This document shows positions 1 to 6,272 of a stretch of 6,272 bases of DNA, in pieces; positions within the stretch are counted from its first letter, which is position 1; the number at the start of each line of letters is the position of its first letter. This DNA is from an uncultured Phascolarctobacterium sp. (lineage in GTDB: Bacteria > Bacillota > Negativicutes > Acidaminococcales > Acidaminococcaceae), in assembly GCA_900551335.1 (NCBI GenBank), contig URVO01000080.1, positions 1-6,272 of the forward strand. The letters are read 5' to 3'. A program made the translations under genes and the position numbers. Under the pieces are notes generated by a model. That model worked only from the letters and a program-made list of their open reading frames with translations, was not told where the DNA came from and did no database searches.

Positions 1-39
1 ATCCCAACCCCATCAAAATGACCAGGTTAAGCACATTGT

Positions 40-462
40 TCACAAACGACGCAGCACGCCCTCAGCCAGGTTAAGCAGCATCGGGTCCTCCGTCAGCTCA
101 TGCAGAAAGCGCATGGACCACGTCGGAATAACTATAAACAAGCCCACAGCCAGCAGCACAGAAAAAGCAATAGTCATTGCCATCTCCTTGCCTGTCAGCT
201 GCTCCTCCTCATCGCCGGAGACCTGCGCCGAATAAGCCAGCGCCTTCATACCGTCGTATAAGGATTCAAATAAAGCAATAACGCCGCGAAGCAGCGGTTT
301 TTTCAAAATAGGATATTTATCACGGATGCTGTTGACCGGATTAACATCAACAGCAATCTCGCCATTCGGCTGGCGCACGGCGACAGCGACCTTCTTCGGT
401 CCGCGCATCATGACGCCCTCAATCACAGCCTGTCCGCCTACAGATAATTTTTTCGTGCTCAT
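40..462 (-). CDS. DUF1385 family membrane protein, truncated by an early stop (probable frameshift)
   Basis: The predicted 140-residue product opens with the DUF1385 (YqhQ-like) signature SVGGQAVIEGVMMRGP at residues 7-22. A conserved stretch with KKPLLRGVIALFESL follows at about 54-68, and one membrane segment lies at about 96-115. The family is an integral membrane protein of unknown biochemical function, usually around 300 residues, with a conserved FQYHGAEHK motif in its second half; that half is missing here. The frame stops at a TGA (40-42). A hydrophobic continuation in another frame runs from 58 to the window edge, so the gene is probably frameshifted or misassembled rather than naturally short. 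I chose the ATG at 462 because GGAG sits 7 nt upstream and the family signature begins directly after it; an ATG at 573 would run through the end of rpmE. Placement just downstream of rpmE is a familiar Firmicutes order, often followed by prfA and prmC. Confidence 0.8.
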   Translation of the reverse strand: MSTKKLSVGGQAVIEGVMMRGPKKVAVAVRQPNGEIAVDVNPVNSIRDKYPILKKPLLRGVIALFESLYDGMKALAYSAQVSGDEEEQLTGKEMAMTIAFSVLLAVGLFIVIPTWSMRFLHELTEDPMLLNLAEGVLRRL

Positions 463-469
463 AGATATA

Positions 470-473
470 CTCC
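470..473 (-). promoter_or_regulatory. Shine-Dalgarno site of the DUF1385 gene
   Basis: GGAG on the minus strand lies 7 nt before the ATG at 462. It decides the start against the longer frame beginning at 573. It lies immediately after the T-rich tail of the rpmE hairpin, so ribosome loading on this gene depends on transcripts that read through that hairpin, or on an unseen promoter. Confidence 0.6.
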
Positions 474-481
474 ATAAATTA

Positions 482-519
482 AATAAAGCAGAACCCGCAT
501 GTGCAAGCTCTGCCTTATT
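482..519 (-). terminator. Hairpin with T-rich tail after rpmE (intrinsic terminator or attenuator)
   Basis: On the minus-strand transcript, positions 519-503 pair with 498-482 around a 4-nt loop (499-502). The stem is 17 bp and includes four G-U pairs. The tail is T-rich (TTTATTTAATTT, overlapping the stem base). The hairpin begins 7 nt after the rpmE stop codon. The sequence is also A-rich before the stem, so it could work in both directions. Because the DUF1385 ribosome binding site follows at once and no clear promoter is seen between the genes, partial termination that sets a high L31 to low DUF1385 ratio is a reasonable inference. Confidence 0.7.
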
Positions 520-526
520 GTATAGA

Positions 527-730
527 TTATTGTTCTTTGTTGTAACGTTTGTTGAACTTCTCGATACGACCACGAGCAGTTACATTACGTTGTTGACCAG
601 TGAAGAATGGATGGCATTTAGAGCAAACATCCACGCGTAATTCTTTTTTCGTGCTACCAGTTACGAAGCTTGCACCACATGCGCAGGTAGCAGTAACTTC
701 ACCGTAATTCGGATGAATCTTTTCTTTCAT
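527..730 (-). CDS. rpmE: 50S ribosomal protein L31, zinc-binding (C+) type
   Basis: The 67-residue product matches bacterial L31 in length and sequence: it starts MKEKIHPNY and ends in the typical RIEKFNKRY tail. The zinc-binding cysteines of the C+ form are all present: C16 and C18 (CAC), and C36 and C39 (CSKC). The HPFFTG motif at 40-45 is the family hallmark. L31 bridges the large-subunit central protuberance and the small-subunit head, and C+ copies also hold exchangeable zinc. The start at 730 is backed by a strong GAGAGGTG sequence 6 nt upstream. A hairpin terminator follows the stop closely. The 202-bp leader suggests the gene has its own promoter, separate from the purine genes upstream. 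Confidence 0.97.
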   Translation of the reverse strand: MKEKIHPNYGEVTATCACGASFVTGSTKKELRVDVCSKCHPFFTGQQRNVTARGRIEKFNKRYNKEQ

Positions 731-932
731 TCTTTACACCTCTCTTTGCTTTAGAACATTGTATTCATTATTCTTAAATTCCTTATAAGACGCGTCAGAA
801 ATAGTCGGCTGCTAGCGACGGCTGCGGCGTATAAATTATACTCCGGCAAACCATAGCGAAGCATTTGGCTGTTTATGGCGTGGCTTACATTTGCACTAGA
901 CTAGTTTAACATATACGCCTTAAGAAAGCAAG
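731..932. other. Non-coding gap between the DUF815 gene and rpmE
   Basis: No credible gene is seen on either strand here. The gap holds the rpmE leader with its ribosome binding site (737-744) and the TATAAT palindrome (829-841). It also has an 11-bp odd palindrome ACTAGACTAGT (895-905), and an 8-bp inverted pair GGCGTATA/TATACGCC (826-833 and 912-919). No clear intrinsic terminator for the DUF815 gene is visible, so the purine transcript may read on into rpmE. Confidence 0.6.
829..841 (-). promoter_or_regulatory. Candidate -10 element inside a palindrome upstream of rpmE
   Basis: The plus strand reads GTATAAATTATAC, a perfect inverted repeat with 6-bp arms and a 1-nt centre. On the minus strand it contains an exact TATAAT that could serve as the -10 box of an rpmE promoter about 100 bp before the start codon. 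No good -35 box is visible 16-18 nt upstream of it. A palindrome over a -10 box could be an operator, but it does not match a regulator box that I can name with confidence. Confidence 0.35.
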
Positions 933-2252
933 CTATTTTTTTGCAAATTCGCTAACACCTTTTATATAGTTGATAAATTGCTGCGCCGTGCGTCCGGAAA
1001 TGCCACCATGATGCAGCTCCCACTTCTTCGCCTCAGCACACAGGAAGTCATCATCGAGGTCGACGCCCTGCTTATGCGCCAGCTCGCAGACAATCGCAAA
1101 ATACTCCTTCTGCGAAGGCTGACCATAATAAATCGTGCAGCCAAAGCGGTTGACGAGCGAAAGCTTCTCCTGCATCGTGTCGGACTGATAGATGCCGTTT
1201 TCCTCTGTCAGGTCGCGTCTGTCCTTCCACGTTTCGTTGATCAGATGACGGCGGTTGCTCGTAGCATAAATAAGAATATTTTCCGGACGAACCTCCAAAC
1301 CGCCTTCAATAATCGCCTTGAGATATTTATACTCCGTCTCGAACTCCTCGAAGGACAGGTCGTCCATATAAATGATGAAGCGATAGTTGCGGTTCTTTAT
1401 CTGTGCGATAATCGGTGCAAGGTCATGGAACTGATGCTTATAAATCTCAATCATGCGCAGGCCGCTGTCATAATACTTATTAATCAGCGCCTTGATGCTG
1501 CTGGATTTGCCAGTGCCGCTGTCGCCAAAAAGCAGCACATTATTCGCAGGACGTCCGGCCACAAACGCTTCCGTGTTGGCAATAAGACGCTGCTTCTGCT
1601 CCTCATAGCCGACAAGGTCAGCAAAGCTCACCTGCTCTGTATTGGAAATCGGCACCAGCTCGGCGTCGCCCTGCTTTTCATGCACAATGCGAAACGCCTT
1701 ATTAAGGCCAAGACAGCCCACGCCGTACTGACGATAAAAATCCGTCACCAGCACAAAGAATTCCTCAGCATCATGTGCCTGCGCCAGCCTTGCGCTCAAC
1801 GCCTGCACCTTCTCGCTGATATTTTTGTTATAGCGGCGCTCGCTCTTGACCACAGCCTGATAATCTTCGATAAGGCTGAAGCAGCTTATTCCCAGCACCT
1901 TTTCGATTTCAGAGAAATCATAGGCGAACAGCTTGCGGAAAATCTCAAAATCATGCTTTGCCAATACATTGACGCTGCCCTCACACGCGCCCACCTTTTC
2001 ACAGGTGATGGCAAAGGGATTCTCACAGCTCACCAGAAGATAGGTCAGATAGTTGTGCCAAAGATTTTTGTCAAAGCCATAAACTGTTCCGATATCCAGC
2101 AGTCTGTGTACCTGCTGATAAACGTCAGCGACCAGCTCCTCGCGCAGATAATCGCCGCTGTCCAGCTCCAGACAAATATCTGCCAAAGCCTCCAGCAGAT
2201 TATCCTGCGGCAGATTGCGGTAAACAAGCAATTGCGAAACTAATTGATACAT
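933..2252 (-). CDS. DUF815 family AAA+ ATPase of unknown function
   Basis: The 439-residue product has a helical N-terminal region of about 210 residues with no motif I recognise, followed by a AAA+ module. The Walker A motif GDSGTGKS is at 243-250 and the Walker B FIIYMDDL at 292-299. A sensor-1-like segment YATSNRRHL lies at 329-337, an arginine-containing NRFG segment at 368-371, and a sensor-2-like GGISGRTAQQF at 416-426. This layout and length fit DUF815 proteins; their substrate is not established. No signal peptide or membrane segment is seen, so it should be cytoplasmic. The ATG at 2252 has GAGGGG 8 nt upstream and overlaps the last codons of ade by 13 nt, which implies translational coupling. 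The partner is unknown. A chaperone-like or loader role would be typical of AAA+ proteins but is only inference. Confidence 0.9.
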   Translation of the reverse strand: MYQLVSQLLVYRNLPQDNLLEALADICLELDSGDYLREELVADVYQQVHRLLDIGTVYGFDKNLWHNYLTYLLVSCENPFAITCEKVGACEGSVNVLAKHDFEIFRKLFAYDFSEIEKVLGISCFSLIEDYQAVVKSERRYNKNISEKVQALSARLAQAHDAEEFFVLVTDFYRQYGVGCLGLNKAFRIVHEKQGDAELVPISNTEQVSFADLVGYEEQKQRLIANTEAFVAGRPANNVLLFGDSGTGKSSSIKALINKYYDSGLRMIEIYKHQFHDLAPIIAQIKNRNYRFIIYMDDLSFEEFETEYKYLKAIIEGGLEVRPENILIYATSNRRHLINETWKDRRDLTEENGIYQSDTMQEKLSLVNRFGCTIYYGQPSQKEYFAIVCELAHKQGVDLDDDFLCAEAKKWELHHGGISGRTAQQFINYIKGVSEFAKK

Positions 2253-3970
2253 ATATATTGCCCCTCATGCTCTACAAAGGTAAATTTATCTACATCGAAC
2301 ATACCCATATCGGTAATGCGCAGCTTGGGAATAACAGGCAGAGCCATAAAGCTCAGGCTGATAAACGGGTCAATGCCTTCATGCACGCCCTGCACCCTCG
2401 CCTGCGCCGAAATCTGCTCCAGACTGGCGATAAGCTGCTCTGCCGGCGCGCTGCTCATCAGGCCGCAGATATTCAGCGGCACTGTGCCGACAACGCTGCC
2501 CTCATGCACCAGCGTATAGCCGCCCTGCACGCGTACAAGCTCCTGCGCCGCCAGCGCCATATCCTGAGCATTGGTGCCGATAACGATAAGGTTATGCGAA
2601 TCATGCGCCACGGTCGTCGCTGCCGCGCCCTTTTGCAGACCATAGCCACGCAAGAGTCCCAGCCCTACGTTGCCCGTAGCGTGGTGACGCTCCAGCACAG
2701 CGATAAGATACAGCTCACCCTTCGCCAGTGCCTCCTTCACCTCTGCACCCTTAATCGACGAGCGCTCTGTGAAAATTTCTCCCGGCAGCATTTCAATCAC
2801 GGCGTATTCCTTGTCCGCAGCAAAGTGCTCCGGCGAAAAGGTTTCCTCGCTAAACGCCGCCGGACGCACGCTGCCCTGCAGTGCTGCCTCAGGCAGTACA
2901 GGCTGCACCCTTACAGCCTCTTTCCAGGCATCGCGGCCCTTATAATAAACGGCCTGCGGCAAAAGGCTCTCCAGATTATCAAAGACAACAAGGTCAGCCT
3001 GCCAGCCCGGGGCAATCGCGCCCAAGCGCTTCAGGCCATAAATACGCGCCGCATTGATGCTTGCCAGGCGCAGCGCACGCACAGGCTCCATACCTAAAGC
3101 AATCGCCAGCTGTACGCAATGACGAATAGTACCCTCACTACGGATGTCTGCTAAATGCTTATCATCTGTGCAGAAGGCCAGACTGCTGACATCAACGCCG
3201 TCCGCCAGCACGCCCTTAATAATCGCCTCCAGATTGCGCGACGCACTGCCCTCGCGCACGAGCACTGCCAAACCGCTGCGCAGCTTTTCCTTCGCCTCGT
3301 CCCAGCTGATGCTCTCGTGATCCGTGTCAATGCCGCTGGCCGCATAGGCTGCCAGCTCCTTGCCGCTGACGCAGGGCGCATGACCATCAATCACGCGTCC
3401 AAGGCTCAAAAATATATCCAGCTTTTTCTGCACCTCGGCAGAATTATAAATAACTCCGGGCACGTTCATCATCTCGCCCATGCCCAAGACGCCCGGCTCG
3501 TTGATAAGCTGCGCCATATCCTGAGCATCCATCACGCAGCCGCTGTGCTCAAAGCGCGTCGCCGGCACGCAGCTGGGCAGGTTCACATAATAATTCAGCG
3601 GCATCTGTCCGCCTGCCTGCAGCATATATTTAATGCCTGTCGCGCCTGCAACGTTAGCAATCTCGTGCGGATCCGTAATCAGCGTCGTCACGCCCCAGCG
3701 CAGCTCCTCGGTGCAGTAATGCTCCGGCGTTGCCATCGAGCTTTCCACATGACAATGCGCATTAATCAGTCCAGGCGCCAGATACGCCCCCTTGAGGTCG
3801 ACAACCTCATAGGCTTTTTCATAGCTGCCAACTCCGGCAATCACGCCGTCGGCAACTGCAACATCTGCTTCATAAATTGTTTCGGTCAGCACGTCAACAA
3901 CCCTGCCGTTCTTGAAGAGAATATCAGCAGGGTCGTTGCCTAGTGCGACCGCACGGATACGGTCGTTCAT
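2240..3970 (-). CDS. ade: Adenine deaminase
   Basis: This enzyme of the amidohydrolase superfamily converts adenine to hypoxanthine and ammonia, feeding purine salvage. The 576-residue length fits bacterial Ade/AdeC. Metal-binding and catalytic motifs are intact: the HCHVESS segment with H72 and H74, TDPHEIA at 99-105, GMGEMM with E166, DGHAP at 196-200, DTDHES at 215-220, and FCTDDKH at 266-272. The C-terminal part contains the usual Ade segment HDSHNLIVIGTN. I placed the start at the second of two close ATGs (3970) because AGG lies 9 nt before it and only 3 nt before the ATG at 3976. It sits between a purine permease and a DUF815 ATPase, whose start it overlaps. Cryptic adenine deaminases with this fold can prefer other substrates, but the motifs and the permease neighbour favour adenine. 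Confidence 0.95.
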   Translation of the reverse strand: MNDRIRAVALGNDPADILFKNGRVVDVLTETIYEADVAVADGVIAGVGSYEKAYEVVDLKGAYLAPGLINAHCHVESSMATPEHYCTEELRWGVTTLITDPHEIANVAGATGIKYMLQAGGQMPLNYYVNLPSCVPATRFEHSGCVMDAQDMAQLINEPGVLGMGEMMNVPGVIYNSAEVQKKLDIFLSLGRVIDGHAPCVSGKELAAYAASGIDTDHESISWDEAKEKLRSGLAVLVREGSASRNLEAIIKGVLADGVDVSSLAFCTDDKHLADIRSEGTIRHCVQLAIALGMEPVRALRLASINAARIYGLKRLGAIAPGWQADLVVFDNLESLLPQAVYYKGRDAWKEAVRVQPVLPEAALQGSVRPAAFSEETFSPEHFAADKEYAVIEMLPGEIFTERSSIKGAEVKEALAKGELYLIAVLERHHATGNVGLGLLRGYGLQKGAAATTVAHDSHNLIVIGTNAQDMALAAQELVRVQGGYTLVHEGSVVGTVPLNICGLMSSAPAEQLIASLEQISAQARVQGVHEGIDPFISLSFMALPVIPKLRITDMGMFDVDKFTFVEHEGQYICIN

Positions 3971-3978
3971 TTTCATTT

Positions 3979-3984
3979 ACCTCG
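3979..3984 (-). promoter_or_regulatory. Shine-Dalgarno site deciding the ade start
   Basis: CGAGGT on the minus strand is the only good ribosome binding match before ade. Its AGG core is 3 nt from the ATG at 3976, too close, and 9 nt from the ATG at 3970, a normal distance. The shorter start is therefore preferred. Confidence 0.55.
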
Positions 3985-4001
3985 TTTAGACAATGAAATC
4001 G

Positions 4002-4025
4002 GCTGCAAGCTGCACAGCTTACAGC
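4002..4025 (-). repeat. Intercistronic 24-bp near-perfect inverted repeat between permease and ade
   Basis: The segment directly after the permease stop codon (4026-4028) folds on itself. The arms GCTGTAAGCTG and CAGCTTGCAGC pair through all 11 positions, with one G-T wobble and a 2-nt centre; a real RNA loop would open one pair to give 4 nt. No T-run follows, so it is not a classical intrinsic terminator. It could stabilise the upstream message, mark an RNA processing site, or reduce read-through into ade. Confidence 0.6.
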
Positions 4026-5405
4026 TTAAACATAAATATATTTGAGAACGAAAATTATCGCCAGAATATAGATAACACTGCTGATCTGCTTCATTCTATG
4101 CGCGCCGCTCAGCAGGTTGATAACCACATAGGAGATAACACCCATGGAAATGCCTTCAGAAATGGAATACATGAAGGGCATAGCTACAGCAGCGATGAAG
4201 GCAGGAATTGCTTCTGTCATATCATTGAAGTCAACGTTCAGCAGGCTGCTTACCATCAGGAAGCCAACGATAACAAGTGCCGGAGCCGTAGCGAAGGCCG
4301 GAATTGCCAGGAAAATCGGCGCAAAGAAAAGGCTCAGGAAGAACAGCACAGCAACAGTGATGCTGGTCAGACCGGTACGGCCACCGGCAGCAACACCGGC
4401 GCTGCTCTCTACGAAGGTCGTAACGGTAGATGTACCCAGCAGCGCGCCGCCAGTCGTTGCAACAGAGTCAGCCAGCAGAGCGCCCTCAATCTTCGGCAGT
4501 CTGCCGTTCTTATCCAGCATATTTGCCTTAGAAGCTACACCGATCAAAGTGCCCAGAGTATCGAACAGGTCGACAAACATAAAGGACAGCATAATCGTTA
4601 CAAAGTTAAAGGTGAAAATCGCACTGAAATCAAGCTGCATAAAGGTCGGCGCAAGACTCGGAATAGCAATGCCATTAGCAAAGCTCGGCATAACAGAGAA
4701 CATGCCCAGCTTCGGATCAGGTACATAAATACCCGTCAGCTCGCAAACCATGCCCAGGCCCCAGGTGATAATAATACCCAGCAGAATGCCGCCGGGAACT
4801 TTTTTGGCCAGCATCACAGCCGTCAGCAAAATGCCAATCAGCGCCAGCAGCGCACCAATACCAGTAGACCAGAACGTGCCGTCAGCGAAAGCAGCCTTGA
4901 AGGGATACAGACCCACGAGCGTCGGACCGCTGACAACAATTTTTGCATTCTGCAAACCGATAAAGGTGATAAACAGACCGATGCCGCTCGTCACGCCAAA
5001 CTTCAAAGCAGACGGAATAGCATTAAACAAGGCCGAGCGCACCTTCGTCAAAGAAAGGATAATGAAAATAATACCCTCAACAAAAACTGCAGCCAGCGCC
5101 ACCTGCCAGCTATAGCCCATCTGACCAACAACCGTATAGGCAAAGAAGGCGTTCAAGCCCATGCCCGGTGCCAGTGCAAACGGATAGTTAGAAAATAAAG
5201 CCATCATGACAGTACCGATGCAGGCACCCAAAGCCGTTGCAGTGAATACTGCGCCTGCGTCCATACCGGCAGCGCTTAAAATTCCCGGGTTGACAGCCAG
5301 GATATAAGCCATGGTCATAAAGGTAGTGATACCTGCGAGAATTTCCGTGCGCACATCAGTCTTATGCTCCTTGAGGCGGAAATAATTCTCAAGAAAAGTT
5401 GTCAT
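4026..5405 (-). CDS. NCS2 family purine base permease (AzgA/PbuG-like)
   Basis: The 459-residue, strongly hydrophobic product is a multi-pass inner membrane transporter of the AzgA-like branch of NCS2 (COG2252 type), which takes up adenine, guanine or hypoxanthine by proton symport. Family marks include the N-terminal LKEHKTDVRTEILAGITTF (11-29), NPGIL (39-43) and ALAPGMGLNAFFAYT (77-91). Further marks are FVDLFDTLGTLIGVA (277-291), the GTSTVTTFVESSAGVAAGGRTG stretch (324-345), whose conserved acidic residue E333 lies in a likely substrate-binding segment, and SEGISMGVISY (416-426). The start at 5405 follows a strong GGGAGGAA. It lies 45 bp after map and upstream of ade, so adenine is the most likely cargo, although sequence alone does not separate adenine from guanine/hypoxanthine carriers. 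No purine riboswitch fits in the short upstream gap. Confidence 0.93.
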   Translation of the reverse strand: MTTFLENYFRLKEHKTDVRTEILAGITTFMTMAYILAVNPGILSAAGMDAGAVFTATALGACIGTVMMALFSNYPFALAPGMGLNAFFAYTVVGQMGYSWQVALAAVFVEGIIFIILSLTKVRSALFNAIPSALKFGVTSGIGLFITFIGLQNAKIVVSGPTLVGLYPFKAAFADGTFWSTGIGALLALIGILLTAVMLAKKVPGGILLGIIITWGLGMVCELTGIYVPDPKLGMFSVMPSFANGIAIPSLAPTFMQLDFSAIFTFNFVTIMLSFMFVDLFDTLGTLIGVASKANMLDKNGRLPKIEGALLADSVATTGGALLGTSTVTTFVESSAGVAAGGRTGLTSITVAVLFFLSLFFAPIFLAIPAFATAPALVIVGFLMVSSLLNVDFNDMTEAIPAFIAAVAMPFMYSISEGISMGVISYVVINLLSGAHRMKQISSVIYILAIIFVLKYIYV

Positions 5406-5450
5406 ATTTTTGTTCCTCCCTATAATTAGCGTTGCACGCCAAAGTACATA

Positions 5451-6272
5451 TTAATAGCTCAGAATCTCCGGCCCATTTTCCGTAATCAGAATCTGGTGCT
5501 CCCATTGCGCAGACAGGCTGCCATCGATAGTATAAACAGTCCAGTCGTTGGTTTCGTCAATGCAGATATCCTTGTGTCCCATGTTAATCATCGGCTCAAT
5601 CGTGAAAATCATGCCCGGTACAAGCACCATACCGGTTTTACGCTTGCCGACATGGCAGACGAATGGGTCCTCATGAAATTCTACGCCTACGCCGTGGCCG
5701 CCGAATTCCTCGACAACAGAATAGCCATGCTTATGCGCAAGCTTAGACACAGCAGCACCAATATCGCCAAGCTGTGCCCAGGGCTGTGCAGCCTCAATGC
5801 CGCGCAGCAGGCATTGCTTAGTAATAGCCACCAGGTCAGCAGCCGGCTTAGCAACCTTGCCAATCATGAACATACGCGAAGCATCAGCATAATAGCCATT
5901 ATAAATCGTAGAAACATCAACGTTTACAATATCGCCGCTGCGCAGCACGTCGCGTTCGCTCGGAATACCGTGGCAAACCTGGTCGTTAATCGACGTACAT
6001 ACGCTTTTGGGGAAGCCCTCGTAGCCCAGCGGTGCAGGCGTTGCACCATGAGCAACGGTGAAATCATATACAATGCGGTCAATCTCCGCCGTCGTCATAC
6101 CAGCCTTAATATGCTTGGCAACCTCGTCCAGCACGCCTGTATTAATCTTGCAGGCTGCACGAATACCGGCAATCTGCTCCGGCGTTTTAATCATATCGCG
6201 AGAAGGAACCTCCATTCCCTGCTTTTGCAGCAGCGCGATGCAGCCGCCGACCTGACACAGCCATGCCAGACC
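5451..6272 (-). CDS. map: Type I methionine aminopeptidase, 5' end outside the window
   Basis: The enzyme removes the initiator methionine from new proteins in the cytoplasm. All five metal ligands of the pita-bread fold are present. Counting from the Met at 6215, these are D100 (NVDV), D111 (YADASRMF), H174 (GGHGVG), E207 (TIEP) and E239 (QWEHQILIT). The substrate histidines H82 (CHGIP) and H181 (EFHEDP) are also there. The frame stays open upstream of the Met at 6215 to the window edge. That Met has AGGGA almost touching it, no usable spacing, and sits inside the linker that usually precedes VPSRDMIKTPEQI in longer Firmicutes enzymes, many of which carry a SEC-C zinc motif at the N-terminus. 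The visible 19 upstream residues do not show that motif, so the N-terminus is unresolved. It is followed after 45 bp by the purine permease. Confidence 0.93.
   Translation of the reverse strand, partial: GLAWLCQVGGCIALLQKQGMEVPSRDMIKTPEQIAGIRAACKINTGVLDEVAKHIKAGMTTAEIDRIVYDFTVAHGATPAPLGYEGFPKSVCTSINDQVCHGIPSERDVLRSGDIVNVDVSTIYNGYYADASRMFMIGKVAKPAADLVAITKQCLLRGIEAAQPWAQLGDIGAAVSKLAHKHGYSVVEEFGGHGVGVEFHEDPFVCHVGKRKTGMVLVPGMIFTIEPMINMGHKDICIDETNDWTVYTIDGSLSAQWEHQILITENGPEILSY

Noticed and set aside
463..573. N-terminal extension of the DUF1385 frame to an ATG at 573
   Set aside because: It overlaps the end of rpmE and the terminator hairpin, while the ATG at 462 has a well-placed GGAG and sits next to the conserved signature.
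740..770. Five-codon mini frame MNTMF upstream of rpmE as a leader peptide
   Set aside because: The AAGGA before it is rather far (about 11 nt), the frame is too short to judge, and no attenuator structure follows it before rpmE.
978..2243. 421-codon open frame on the plus strand opposite the DUF815 gene
   Set aside because: It lies wholly antisense to a gene with intact Walker motifs and a good ribosome site, its product shows no recognisable domain, and its composition is that of a shadow frame.
2258..3943. Two long plus-strand frames (2258-3097 and 3155-3943) opposite ade
   Set aside because: They are antisense shadows of a gene with all adenine deaminase motifs and have no family features.
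3993..5198. 401-codon open frame on the plus strand opposite the permease
   Set aside because: The product is rich in Gln, Asn, Arg and His with no domain or membrane pattern, as expected from reading a hydrophobic transporter gene backwards.
5406..5450. Purine riboswitch or PurR-type box before the permease
   Set aside because: The gap is only 45 bp, too short for a purine aptamer plus expression platform. It holds just the ribosome site and a small GCGT/ACGC inverted pair.

Overview
This window reads as ordinary chromosomal housekeeping and salvage DNA from an anaerobic or facultative member of the Firmicutes. All real genes lie on the minus strand. The pairing of rpmE with a DUF1385 gene, the methionine aminopeptidase of the long Firmicutes type, the DUF815 ATPase and the strong GGAGG-like ribosome binding sites support this. 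The protein style is compatible with the Negativicutes (Selenomonas/Phascolarctobacterium-like), but that finer placement is inference only.

Transcription runs right to left. First (6272 to 5451) is map, methionine aminopeptidase, whose 5' end lies beyond the window. After 45 bp comes an NCS2-family purine permease (5405 to 4026). A short gap holding a near-perfect 24-bp inverted repeat leads to ade, adenine deaminase (3970 to 2240). The ade stop overlaps the start of a DUF815 AAA+ ATPase of unknown function (2252 to 933). These four genes look like one transcription unit. The permease and deaminase form an adenine/purine uptake and salvage pair: import of a purine base, then adenine to hypoxanthine plus ammonia. 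The ATPase is translationally coupled to the deaminase, but its job is unknown.

A 202-bp non-coding gap (731-932) with an exact TATAAT inside a small palindrome separates this group from rpmE (730 to 527), a zinc-binding ribosomal protein L31. rpmE is followed by a long hairpin with a T-rich tail (482-519), a terminator or attenuator. A DUF1385 membrane protein gene (462 to 40) comes next. Its frame stops early, and a hydrophobic continuation is visible in another frame up to the window edge.

No mobile element, CRISPR array, tRNA or rRNA is visible, and I see no convincing new defence or mobile system. The points most worth a second look are the ade-DUF815 coupling, the broken DUF1385 frame beside a 12-bp direct repeat, and the two intercistronic hairpins. 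Both window ends carry sequence that fits its gene family poorly, so an assembly-edge artefact should be considered there.
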